A stretch of DNA of 64,000 bases from contig NC_132916.1 of the NCBI RefSeq assembly GCF_047675955.1, positions 68,999,481-69,063,480 of the forward strand, written 5' to 3'. Source of the stretch: Chlorocebus sabaeus (Eukaryota; Chordata; Mammalia; Primates; Cercopithecidae). Shown here piece by piece: positions 12,773 to 22,987 of the stretch (within the stretch, counting starts at the first letter, position 1; every line of letters begins with the position of its first letter). Both the position numbers and the translations under genes were made by a program. Under the pieces are notes generated by a model that saw nothing but the letters and a program-made list of their open reading frames with translations, was not told the DNA's origin and did no database searches.

Positions 12773-13069
12773 GCCAGGCACAATGGCTCATGCTTGTAAT
12801 CCCAGCACTTTGGGAGGCTGAGGAGGGCAGATCACCTGAGTTCAGGAGTTCAGGCCAGGAGCCTGACCAATGTAGTGAAACATCGTCTCAACTAAAAATA
12901 CAAAAATTAGCTGGGTGTGGTGCTGGGTGCCTGAAATCCCAGCTACTTGGGAGGCTGAGGCAGGAGAATCGCCGGGACCTGGGAGGCGGAGGTTGCAGTG
13001 AGCTGAGATTGAGCCACTGCACTTCAGCCCGGGCAACAGGATGAGACTCTGTTTAAAGAAAAAAAAAAG
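12773..13069 (+). mobile_element. Alu, plus strand, tail grading into a microsatellite
   Basis: Both arms are present, starting cagccaggcacaatggctc. The tail is a short A run and passes directly into a TCTA-type repeat. Confidence 0.95.
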
Positions 13070-13108
13070 ATCTCTATCTCTATCACTATCTCTATCACTG
13101 TCTCTAGC

Positions 13109-13149
<41 letters not shown>

Positions 13150-13196
13150 ATCTATCTATCTCATCTCTATCTCTATCTCTATCATCTAGCTCTATC
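13070..13196. repeat. Compound (TCTA)/(TCTCTA)n short tandem repeat
   Basis: A core of about ten ATCT units (about 13111-13149) is flanked on both sides by hexamer-like CTCTAT units and single-base variants. Likely length-polymorphic. It is joined to the 3' end of an Alu. Confidence 0.95.
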
Positions 13197-14090
13197 ATCA
13201 TTTTCACTACATGTTAACAATAATATCACTGAGATAAACCAAAGTTTTAAGAAAAGCTTGAAAATGTGAAATGAATAATTTGGAGGCATGACTGGACATT
13301 TAGACATCTATGAAGGCCCAGATGACTCATGTCTGGAAATTGCTGCTGCTCAGGAAACCACTCCTGGGAGCCCTGCTCGTCTTGCCATCCTTCCTGCTTT
13401 CTTGCCGGCCGACAGGACTCTGTGTCAGCTGTTTCCTTTTTAGACGGAAGGGTTAAAAGATTCACTACTTGGGTTCCCCATTAGAATGATCAACATGCTG
13501 GTGCCCCACAGTCAGAGATCGCGGCTTGATTGGACCGAGGCCCTGCTCTGTAGCTTGTCAAAAGCCAGCCAAAGGTGTCCAGTGTGGAAGGTACAGGGTA
13601 ATGTATTCGTTCCCCACTAGACTGAAAGCTCCATGGGAGGGACTAGAGGCAGCTTCGTTACTGCTGCCCCCTAGCACCTGAATGTGTGCCTGATGTGCAG
13701 GAGCGGCTCAGTAGCTGCTTGTGGAATGAATGAATGAATGAGTTCCTTTGAGTAACAGGAAGTTGGAAGAAGATTGGACAGAGGCTTAGTTATGGTCTTT
13801 GCTGATGTAAGAGAGTGTGCTATGTTATGCTGAACAGTGGTTGTCATCTTGGAAGACACTCTAGGAAATGGTCACAGGGGAACAGGTGGCTGATCTGGGG
13901 GAGTGCTGAACAGACCTCTCAGAAGAGACAAGGCTGCAGGGCAGCGGTGTCCTTATGAGGCAAGGCAGGTTGAGAACTTTGGGAAAGAGAATTTCATCAG
14001 GGGCTGGGGGTATGTGTGTGTGTGTGTGAATGTGGATGTGAGGCCAGGTGGGGACACTCCTGGGAGAATCTCTTGAACTGTGGCTCATTC
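13197..14090. other. Single-copy sequence with L2 tail and (TG)n
   Basis: Contains the L2 fragment listed separately and a TG run at about 14009-14028. Otherwise nothing recognised. Confidence 0.5.
13605..13745 (+). mobile_element. L2 3' end, plus strand
   Basis: Shows the L2 tail landmarks in order: ccccactagactgaaagctcc, then a decayed cctagcacctg, then gctcagtagctgcttgtggaatgaatgaatgaatg. The GAAT repeat is the ordinary L2 terminal repeat. Confidence 0.8.
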
Positions 14091-14393
14091 TTTTTTTTTT
14101 TTTTTTTGAGACAAAGTCTCACTCTGTTGCGCAGCCTGCAGTGCAGTGACACAGTCTTAGCTCATTGCAGCCTTGACCTCCCAGGCTCAAGTGATCCTTC
14201 CACCTCAGTCTCCCAAGTAACTGGGACTACAGGTATGTGCTCCCATACCTGGCTAATTTTTAATATATTTTTTTGTAGAGATGGGATCTCGCCATGTTGC
14301 CCAGGCTGGTCTTGAACTCCTGAGCTCGAGCGATCCTCCCCGCTCGGCCTCCCAAAATGCTGGAATTACAGGCCTGAGCCACCATGCCCAGTC
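14091..14393 (-). mobile_element. Old Alu (J-like), minus strand
   Basis: A T run is followed by gagacaaagtctcactctg and the complement of both arms, ending ggcctgagccaccatgccca. Substitutions typical of AluJ (cttgacctcccaggctcaag). No clean target duplication was found. Confidence 0.93.
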
Positions 14394-14890
14394 ATGACTT
14401 ACTCTTAAAGGAACTCCAGTCTTTTGTGTTGGAACTCCAGGAAGTTGACGACCACACTCATCTATTCAGTCAGCATTTGCTACGTGCCTGGCATATGCCC
14501 AGCTCTGGGGAGGTATGGGGATATAAAAATGAAGGTGATTTTCTTCTTCCCCTGTGAAGGTTAGAACCTGGAAGGGATGGTGTGTGAAAGTGAATGCTAG
14601 GTTTGCTGGTGGCTGAAAGGAAGGAATGTGGTCATCTTTGTCATATGTTAGGGATTGCCTGACCCACCAGTTGACTGTATCCAAATAAAGGAACATAGAA
14701 TTTGTAGTGATCACAGGGCAGTGATATTTGTCTGGGAAGGTATCTTAGGACTTGTAAATTTTTTGCAGATCTTAATAATTATAGAGAAAATGAGTAGGTG
14801 GTTAGGAAGGCCAGGTAACTATAACTTACAGAGGTGAGAGAATGAGAATTGTTAAGTTGGGAGAAAAAGAGTAGAAAGAGTGACATGGTA
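14394..14890. other. Single-copy sequence with an old-repeat trace
   Basis: About 14455-14545 resembles the tail of an old mammalian repeat (cagcatttgctacgtgcctggc). The rest is unassigned. Confidence 0.4.
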
Positions 14891-15210
14891 CTGAGCAGTT
14901 TTGTTGTTGTTGTTGTTTTTGAGACAGTCTCACTCTGTTGTCCAGGCTGGAGTGCAGTGGCGTGATCTCTGCTCACTGCAACTTCCACCTCCTGGGTTCA
15001 TGCCATTCTCCTGCCTCAGCCTCCCGAGTAGCTGGGACTACAGGCACCTGTCATCACCCTCGGCCAATTTTTGGTATTTTTTCATAGAGATGGAGTTTCA
15101 CCATGTTAGCCAGGATGGTCTCGATCTCCTGACCTCCTGATCCGCCCGCCTTGGCCTCCCAAAGTGCTAGGATTACAGGCGTGAGCCATCTTGCCCAGCC
15201 CTGAGCAGTT
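14891..15210 (-). mobile_element. Alu (Y- or young S-like), minus strand
   Basis: A (TTG)n-modified tail is followed by the complement of both arms, with gccaggatggtctcgatctc, a variant seen in younger Alus. Perfect 10-bp target duplication CTGAGCAGTT at 14891-14900 and 15201-15210. Confidence 0.97.
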
Positions 15211-16791
15211 CTTTAAGGGATAGGACTTGGCCCTCAAGATCTGGGTTTCCATTACCGCTGCCATCGGCAGGGTAAGTCACTGAACCCCTGAGAAGGGTCT
15301 CCCAACCAGGAGGATCACAGGATCTCCCAACCAGGGAGGATGCCCCAGGAGGATGTGGTCAGGGTTCATGATGTTACACATGTTAAAGTTCTTTGCAAGC
15401 TATAGTAATAGTTCCAGGTAAATAAATGGAGTAATAAATTATGTAAAAATTATAAAAACCTAGTCTGTTGATAATGGACTCTTTTAGGTAGATTCTAGGG
15501 TAGGAAATCAAACATTATATTCATCATGGTACTTGAAATATATTTAAGCTGAAGCTGTATACTCCATCATGTTTTTGGTATATTTTTCCTTGACATTACT
15601 TGAAAGGCATGCTTATGAAACTGGATTTGGATCTGTTTCATATTTTCACTTGGGTTCTCTGACCCCTACTTAGAGGGCACCAGGTGCTTCCTATTCTAAC
15701 TGTTTGCAAATTCAAGACTTGGTTGGAGGGCCATTGAGGGGACTGGTGTGGGATTAGATAGGATCTGGACACAGCGACTCCCTTGCTCCTGCTCCAGTAT
15801 TTTGACCTTCATTTGAACAGTTCAATGAACTGGCAACTCAAGTCGTTTTTTCCCACTGAACTAGAACGTTCATTGTTTTGCAGAGGAAGATGACTCATAG
15901 CCGAGTTCCGCCATTGTGCTAAAGTGAAATTTTAGTCTAGGACCACAGGAACATAGGCCAAACTTTCTGTCTGAGATGCAGAGTACTGAAACTTGGATTG
16001 TGAGCTGGGCAGGAATTCCTGTGGCCCTCTGTGTGGAGTTGCTCTCAAGGAAAAGGAGCGTTTAAATACATTTTTGACTTCAAATTTAATTTTTAGTAAT
16101 ATAGTTCAAATATCTTTTAAAATATCTTAAGTAATCAGACAGTTTTCTAAAAAAAAAGTAATGCAAAATGAAAATTCTACAAAGTAGAAAATTGTCATTT
16201 CCTTCCTCTCTCCAAAACCATTGTTAATAGTTTTGTTTCTTCTGCTACACTTGTTTTCTATGAATGCAAAAATATATGCCTCTATGGGTAAGCATGGCTT
16301 TTCTTTTTTGAACTAAAATTGAAACCATCCTGATTTGGTGGCATCCCACTTAAAAAATTATTAAAACCGCCTGTGTACATGGTATCTTAGCTTACTTGGG
16401 CAATCGCTGGGGCAAATATGCTTTTACTGTCAAATCATCATCTACAACAGATGACATGTAGAGAGATGAGATGTAGTCTATAGTCGTTTGAACTTGCATT
16501 TCTTTTTTGTGGAATTGAACTTCTCTGCATATGTTTATTGGCTCTTTGTATGAATTCTTCAGTGATTTGACTTTTCATACATATATTGCTCATTTTCTTC
16601 TGTTGCTTGGATCTCTGACTTTTATACTCTAATAATTCCAAAGGAAATTCCTACAAAATGGCAGATTTGGGATGACTTACTTGAATTTCTTTTGAATTCT
16701 AAAATGGTTAACTGCAACCTTAAAAGATAGATATTATTTTTAGATCTCTAGGACAGAGGTTTGAGTCTTTGGACTTAGATTCTGTAGTATT
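15211..16791. other. Single-copy sequence
   Basis: No gene recognised. A 25-bp tandem duplication lies at 15298-15341 (unit begins tctcccaaccagg). The 3' part is AT-rich. Confidence 0.5.
15298..15341. repeat. 25-bp direct tandem duplication
   Basis: TCTCCCAACCAGGAGGAT (15298-15315) recurs as TCTCCCAACCAGGGAGGAT (15323-15341) with a 25-bp period and one inserted G. Confidence 0.9.
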
Positions 16792-16815
16792 TTCTCTTTT
16801 TTTTTTTTTTTTTTT

Positions 16816-17035
16816 AAATTTATTTATTATTATTATACTTTAAGTTGTAGGGTACATGTGCATAACGTGCAGGTTTGTTACATATGTATACTTGTGCCAT
16901 GTTGGTGTGCTGCACCCATCAACTCGTCATTTACATCAGGTATAACTCCCAATGCAATCCCTCCCCCCTCCCCCCTCCCCATGATAGGCCCCGGTGTGTG
17001 ATGTTCCCCTTCCCGAGTCCAAGTGATCTCATTGT
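16816..17035 (-). other. L1 3' UTR with G-run tract
   Basis: Runs from the ORF2 stop to the poly(A) tail. Contains the conserved polypurine block (plus strand 16959-16980, C-runs split by single T), whose minus strand has four G-runs of three or more and can form a G-quadruplex. It ends in overlapping AATAAA-type signals just before the tail. Confidence 0.9.
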
Positions 17036-20000
17036 TCAGTTCCCACCTATGAGTGAGAACATGCGGTGTTTGGTTTTCTGTTCTTGTGATAGTTTGCTAA
17101 GAATGATGGTTTCCAGCTGCATCCATGTCCCTACAAAGGACACAAACTCATCCTTTTTTATGGCTACATAGTATTCCATGGTGTATATGTGCCACATTTT
17201 CTTAATCCAATCTGTCACTGATGGACATTTGGGTTGATTCCAAGTCTTTGCTATTGTGAATAGTGCTGCAATAAACATATGTGTGCAGGTGTCTTTATAG
17301 CAGCATAATTTATAATCCTTTGGGTATATACCCAGTAATGGGATGGCTGGGTCATATGGTACATCTAGTTCTAGATCCTTGAGGAATCGCCATACTGTTT
17401 TCCATAATGGTTGAACTAGTTTATAATCCCACCAACAGTGTAAAAGTGTTCCTATTTCTCCACATCCTCTCCAGCACCTGTTGTTTCCTGACTTTTGAAT
17501 GATCGCCATTCTAACTGGTGTGAGATGGTATCTCATTGTGGTTTTGATTTGCATTTCTCTGATGGCCAGTGATGATGAGCATTTTTTCATGTGTCTATTG
17601 GCTGTATGAATGTCTTCTTTTGAGAAATGTCTGTTCATATCCTTTGCCCACTTTTTGATGGGGTTGTTTGTTTTTTTCTTGTAAATTTGTTTGAGTTCTT
17701 TGTAGGTTCTAGATATTAGCCCTTTGTCAGATGAGTAGATTGCAAAAATTTTCTCCCATTCTGTAGGTTGCCTGTTCACTCTGATGGTAGTTTCTTTTGC
17801 TGTGCAGAAGCTCTTTAGTTTAATGAGATCCCATTTGTCAATTTTGGCTTTTGCTGCTGTTGCTTTTGGTGTTTTAGACATGAAGTCTTTGCCCATGCCT
17901 ATGTCCTGAATGGTACTACCTAGGTTTTCCTCTAGGATTTTTATGGTATTAGGTCTAACATTTAAGTCTCTAAGCCATCTTGAATTAATTTTCGTATAAG
18001 GAGTAAGGAAAGGATCCAGTTTCAGCTTTCTACTTATGGCTAGCCAATTTTCCCAGCACCATTTATTAAATAGGGAATCCTTTCCCCATTTCTTGTTTCT
18101 CTCAGGTTTGTCAAAGATCAGATGGCTGTAGATGTGTGGTATTATTTCTGAGGACTCTGTTCTGTTCCATTGGTCTATATCTCTGTTTTGGTACCAGTAC
18201 CATGCTGTTTTGGTTACTGTAGCCTTGTAGTATAGTTTGAAGTCAGGTAGCGTGATACCTCCAGCTTTGTTCTTTTGACTTAGGATTGTCTTGGAGATGC
18301 GGGCTCTTTTTTGGTTCCATATGAACTTTAAAGCAGTTTTTTCCAATTCTGTGAAGAAGCTCATTGGTAGCTTGATGGGGATGGCATTGAATCTATAAAT
18401 TACCTTGGGCAGTATGGCCATTTTCACGATTTTGATTCTTCCTATCCATGAGCATGGTATGTTCTTCCATTTGTTTGTGTCCTCTTTTATTTCACTGAGC
18501 AGTGGTTTGTAGTTCTCCTTGAAGAGGTCCTTTACATCCCTTGTAAGTTGGATTCCTAGGTATTTTATTCTCTTTGAAGCAATTGTGAATGGAAGTTCAT
18601 TCCTGATTTGGCTCTCTGTTTGACTGTCACTGGTGTATAAGAATGCTTGTGATTTTTGCACATTAATTTTGTATCCTGAGGCTTTGCTGAAGTTGCTTAT
18701 CAGCTTAAGGAGATTTTGGGCTGAGACAATGGGGTTTTCTAAATATACAGTCATGTCATTTGCAAAGAGGGACAATTTGACTTCTTCTTTTTTTAACTGA
18801 ATACCCTTGATTTCTTTCTCTTGCCTGATTGCCCTAGCCAGAACTTCCAACACTATGTTGAATAGGAGTGGTGAGAGAGGGCATCCCTGTCTTGTGCCAG
18901 TTTTCAAAGGGAATTTTTCCAGTTTTTGCCCATTCAGTATGATATTGGCTGTGGGTTTGTCATAAATAGCTCTTATTATTTTGAGGTACGTTCCATCAAT
19001 ACCGAATTTATTGAGCGTTTTTAGCATGAAGGGCTGTTGAATTTTGTCAAAAGCCTTTTCTGCATCTATTGAGATAATGATGTGGTTCTTGTCTTTGGTT
19101 CTGTTTATATGCTGGATTATGTTTATTGATTTGCGAATGTTGAACCAGCCTTGCATCCCAGGGATGAAGCCCACTTGATCATGGTGGATAAGCTTTTTGA
19201 TGTGTTGCTGAATCCGGTTTGCCAGTATTTTATTGAGGATTTTTGCATCGATGTTCATCAGGGAAATTGGTCTAAAATTCTCTTTTTTTGTTGTGTCTCT
19301 GCCAGGCTTTGGTATCAGGATGATGTTGGCCTCATAAAATGAGTTAGGGAGGATTCCCTCTTTTTCTATTGATTGGAATAGTTTCAGAAGGAATGGTACC
19401 AACTCCTCCTTGTACCTCTGGTAGAATTCGGCTGTGAATCCATCTGGTCCTGGACTTTTTTTGGTGGGTAGGCTATTAACTATTGCCTCAATTTCAGAGC
19501 CTGTTATTGGTCTATTCAGGTATTCAACTTTTTCCTGGTTTAGTCTTGGGAGAGTGTAAGTGTCCAGGAAATTATCCATTTCTTCTAGATTTTCCAGTTT
19601 ATTTGCGTAGAGGTGTTTATAGTATTCTCTGATGGTAGTTTGTATTTCTGTGGGGTCGGTGGTGATATCCCCTTTATCATTTTTAATTGCGTCGATTTGA
19701 TTCTTCTCTCTTTTCTTCTTTATTAGTCTTGCTAGCGGTCTGTCAATTTTGTTGATCTTTTCAAAAAACCAACTCCTGGATTCATTGATTTTTTGGAGGG
19801 TTTTTTGTGTCTCTATCTCCTTCAGTTCTGCTCTGATCTTAGTTATTTCTTGCCTTCTGCTAGCTTTCGAATGTGTTTGCTCTTGCTTCTCTAATTCTTT
19901 TAATTGCGATGTTAGAGTGTGAATTTTAGATCTTTCCTGCTTTCTCTTGTGGGCATTTAGTGCTATAAATTTCCCTCTACACACTACTTTAAATGTGTCC

Positions 20001-20867
20001 CAGAGATTCTGGTATGTTGTATCTTTGTTCTCATTGGTTTCAAAGAACATCTTTATTTCTGCCTTCATTTCGTTATGTACCCAGTAGTCATTCAGGAGCA
20101 GGTTGTTCAGTTTCCATGTAGTTGAGTGGTTTTGATTGAGTTTCTTAGTCCTGAGTTCTAGTTTGATTGCACTGTGGTCTGAGAGACAGTTTGTTATAAT
20201 TTCTGTTCTTGTACATTTGCTGAGGAGTGCTTTACTTCCAATTACGTGGTCAATTTTGGAGTAAGTGCGATGTGGTGCTGAGAAGAATGTATATTCTGTT
20301 GATTTGGGGTGGAGAGTTCTATAGATGTCTATTAGGTCTGCTTGCTGCAGAGATGAGTTCAATTCCTGGATATCCTTGTTAACTTTCTGTCTCGTTGATC
20401 TGTCTAATGTTGACAGTGGAGTGTTGAAGTCTCCCATTATTATTGTATGGGAGTCTAAGTCTATTGTATTGTAAGTCTCTAAGGACTTGCTTTATGAATC
20501 TGGGTGCTCCTGTATTGGGTGCATATATATTTAGGATAGTTATCTCTTCCTGTTGAATTGATCCCTTTACCATTATGTAATGGCCTTCTTTGTCTCTTTT
20601 GATCTTTGATGGTTTAAAGTCTGTTTTATCAGAGACTAGTATTGCAACCCCCACTTTTTTTTGTTCTCCATTTGCTTGGTAAATCTTCCTCCATCCCTTT
20701 ATTTTGAGCCTATGTATGTCTCTGCGTGTGAGATGGGTCTCCTGAATACAGCAGACTGATGGGTCTTGACTCTTTATCCAGTTTGCCAGTCTGTGTCTTT
20801 TAATTGGAGCATTTAGTCCATTTACATTTAAGGTTAAGATTGTTATGTGTGAACTTGATCCTGCCAT
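17036..20867 (-). pseudogene. L1 ORF2 (endonuclease / reverse transcriptase), frameshifted
   Basis: ORF2p nicks target DNA and reverse-transcribes L1 RNA at the nick. The frame opens at 20867 with the apurinic-type endonuclease domain: the LNVNGLN and CIQETHL motifs carry the expected Asn and Glu. The frame is lost at about 20461-20471, where a CAATACAATA stretch looks like a 4-bp insertion. Net length (3,832 bp) minus 4 gives exactly the canonical 1,275 codons plus stop. The second frame runs without a stop from 20437 to 17036 (1,133 codons): the rest of the endonuclease (GDFNTPLS, SDHSAIKLEL), the Z region, the reverse transcriptase (SPGPDGF, GTRQGCPLSPLLF), and the cysteine-rich end (CWRGCGE...LLHCWW). 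The catalytic FADD box reads FAND (codon AAT at 18758-18760), losing an essential aspartate. Two independent lesions make it inactive. Confidence 0.96.
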
Positions 20868-20930
20868 TATGATATTAACTGGTTATTTTGCTCGTTAGTT
20901 GATGCAGTTTCTTCCTAGCCTTGATGGTCT
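20868..20930 (-). other. L1 inter-ORF spacer, 63 bp
   Basis: The gap between the ORF1 stop and ORF2 start is 63 bp, the length conserved in human L1s. ORF2 is translated by an unconventional reinitiation-type mechanism across this spacer. Confidence 0.85.
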
Positions 20931-21947
20931 TTACATTTTGGCATGTTTTTGCAATGACTGGTACCAGTTGTTCCTTTCCATGTTTAGTGCTTCCTTCAGG
21001 GTCTCTTGTAAGGCAGGCCTAGTGGTGACAAAATCTCTAAGCATTTGCTTATCTGTAAAGGATTTTATTTCTCCTTCACTTATGAAACTTAGTTTGGCTG
21101 GATATAAAATTCTGGGTTTAAAATTCTTTTCTTTAAGAATGTTGAATATTGGCCCCCACTCTCTTCTGGCTTGAAGAGTTTCTGCCGAGAGATCTGCTGT
21201 TAGTCTGATGGGCTTCCCTTTGTGGGTAACCCGACCTTTCTCTCTGGCTGCCCTTAAGATTTTTTCCTTCATTTCATCTTTGGTGAATCTGGCAATTATG
21301 TGTCTTGGAGTTGCTCTTCTCGAGGAGTATCTTTGTGGCGTTCTCTGTATTTCCTGGATTTGAATGTTGGCCTGCCCTACTAGGTTGGGGAAGTTCTCCT
21401 GGATGATATCCTGAAGAGTGTTTTCCAACTTGGTTCCATTCTCCCCCTCACTTTCAGGCACCCCAATCAGACGTAGATTTGGTCTTTTTACATAATCCCA
21501 TACTTCTTGCAGGCTTTGTTCATTTCTTTTTCTTCTTTTTTCTTTTGGTTTCTCTTCTCGCTTCATTTCATTCATTTGATCCTCAATCGCTGACATTCTT
21601 TCTTCCAGTTGATCGAGTCAGTTACTGAAGCTTGTGCATTTGTCACGTATTTCTCGTGTCATGGTTTTCATCTCTTTCATTTCGTTCATGACCTTCTCTG
21701 CATTAATTACTCTAGCCATCAATTCTTCCACTTTTTTTTCAAGATTTTTAGTTTCTTTGCGCTGGGTACGTAATTCCTCCTTTAGCTCTGAGAAATTTGA
21801 TGGACTGAAGCCTTCTTCTCTCATCTCGTCGAAGTCATTCTCCGTCCAGCTTTCATCCGTTGCTGGCGATGAGCTGCGCTCCTTTGCCGGGGGAGATGCG
21901 CTCTTATTTTTTGAATTTCCAGCTTTTCTGCCCTGCTTTTTCCCCAT
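20931..21947 (-). pseudogene. L1 ORF1 (RNA-binding chaperone), one premature stop
   Basis: ORF1p is a trimeric RNA-binding protein that coats L1 RNA in the ribonucleoprotein particle. The frame from the ATG at 21947 to the stop at 20931 is exactly 339 codons, the canonical 338 residues plus stop, with no frameshift. One TGA at 21618-21620 (codon 110) interrupts it in the coiled-coil. It is flanked by SFSN before and LDQLEE after, and is best explained as a CGA arginine codon turned to TGA by CpG decay. Before it come the basic N-terminus (MGKKQ...) and the serine/proline-rich segment. After it an internal Met at 21596 opens 221 codons covering the RRM-like and C-terminal domains (NLRLIGVPE, RRATPRHII, LSAETLQARREWG). 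The coiled-coil sequence is unlike that of currently active L1s. Non-functional as it stands. Confidence 0.95.
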
Positions 21948-22971
21948 CTTTGTGGTTTTATCTGCCTCTGGTCTTTGATGATGGTGATGTACTGATGGGG
22001 TTTTGGTGTAGGTGTCCTTCCTGTTTGATAGTTTTCCTTCTAACAGTCAGGACCCTCAGCTGTAGGTCTGTTGGAGATTGCTTGAGGTCCACTCCAGACC
22101 CTGTTTGCCTGGGTATCAGCAGCAGAGGCTGCAGAAGATAGAATATTTCTGAACAGCGAGTGTACCTGTCTGATTCTTGCTTTTGAAGCTTCCTCTCAGG
22201 GGTGTACTCCACCCTGTGAGGTGTGGGGTGTCAGACTGCCCCTAGTGGGGGATGTCTCCCAGTTAGGCTACTCAGGGGTCAGGGACCCACTTGAGCAGGG
22301 AGTCTGTCCCTTCTCAGATCTCAACCTCCGTGTTGGGAGATCCACTGCTCTCTTCAAAACTGTCAGACAGAGTTGTTTGCGTCTGCAGAGCTTTCTGCTG
22401 CGTTTGTTATTGTTTACTGTGCCCTGTCCCCAGAGGTGGAGTCTACAGAGACAGGCAGGTTTCCTTGAGCTGCTGTGAGCTCCACCCAGTTCGAGCTTCC
22501 CAGCAGCTTTGTTTACCTACTTAAGCCTCAGCAATGGCGGGCGCCCCTCCCCCAGCCTCGCTGCTGCCTTGCTGGTAGATCACAGACTGCTGTGCTAGCA
22601 ATGAGGGAGGCTCCGTGGGTGTGGGACCCTCCTGGCCAGGTGTGGGATATGATCTCCTGGTGTGCCTGTTTGCTTAAAGCGCAGTATTGGGGTGGGAGTT
22701 ACCTGATTTTCCAGGTGTTGTGTGTCTCAGTTCCCCTGGCTAGGAAAAGGGATTCCCTTCCCCCTTGTGCTTCCCAGGTGAGGCAATGCCTCGCCCTGCT
22801 TCAGCTCTCGCTGGTCGGGCTGCAGCAGCTGACCAGCACCGATCCTCTGGCACTCCCCAGTGAGATGAACCCAGTACCTCAGTTGAAAATGCAGAAATCA
22901 CCAGTCTTCTGTGTCGCTCGCGCTGGGAGTTGGAGACTGGAGCTGTTCCTATTCGGCCATCTTGCTCCGCC
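21948..22971 (-). promoter_or_regulatory. L1 5' UTR with internal promoter
   Basis: Lies between the ORF1 start (21947) and the element's 5' end. It carries the YY1-type CAAGATGGCCG close to the start, which in the family positions initiation. In active L1s the sense promoter drives the element and an antisense promoter in the same UTR drives transcription outward, here rightward into 23000 and beyond. At about 1,024 bp it is long for the youngest L1s but fits older L1PA copies that keep the roughly 129-bp segment reported to bind ZNF93. That last point is inference from length alone. Confidence 0.85.
22534..22578 (+). pseudogene. Remnant of antisense L1 ORF0
   Basis: ORF0 is a primate-specific short protein read from the antisense side of the L1 5' UTR, described in younger L1PA families. 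Here the ATG is at 22534 and the opening codons give MAGAPPPASLLPCW. A TAG at 22576-22578 then ends the frame after 14 codons instead of about 70. The frame start is therefore recognisable but the product is cut short. Whether the stop is a private mutation or the ancestral state of this subfamily cannot be told from one copy. Confidence 0.75.
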
Positions 22972-22987
22972 TTCTCTTTCTTTTTTT

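Larger units (their letters stand above)
16792..22987 (-). mobile_element. Full-length LINE-1 (primate L1PA lineage), minus strand
   Basis: A complete non-LTR retrotransposon. In its own direction it has a 5' UTR of about 1,024 bp, ORF1, a 63-bp spacer, ORF2, a 220-bp 3' UTR and a poly(A) tail (T run 16797-16815). The 5' end (22971 downwards) keeps the YY1-type CAAGATGGCCG (22954-22964), so transcription would start at the true end. The 3' UTR keeps its AATAAA-rich end (about 16818-16830) and its G-run tract. Both reading frames have canonical length apart from one nonsense codon and one small insertion. A pyrimidine tract TTCTCTTT plus T's occurs on both sides (16792-16807 and 22972-22987, one mismatch), a plausible 16-bp target duplication that begins with A's in L1 sense, as L1 endonuclease prefers. 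The ORF1 coiled-coil differs from the youngest human L1s, so I infer an L1PA5-L1PA8-age copy. Confidence 0.97.

Noticed and set aside
17036..20437. A 1,133-codon open frame that could be called a functional reverse-transcriptase gene
   Set aside because: It is the internal part of L1 ORF2 after a frameshift, lacks the N-terminal endonuclease half, and has FAND instead of FADD.
22221..22524. Additional antisense frames in the L1 5' UTR as new genes
   Set aside because: GC-rich L1 UTR stays open in several frames; only the ORF0 start and the 172-codon frame were worth noting.
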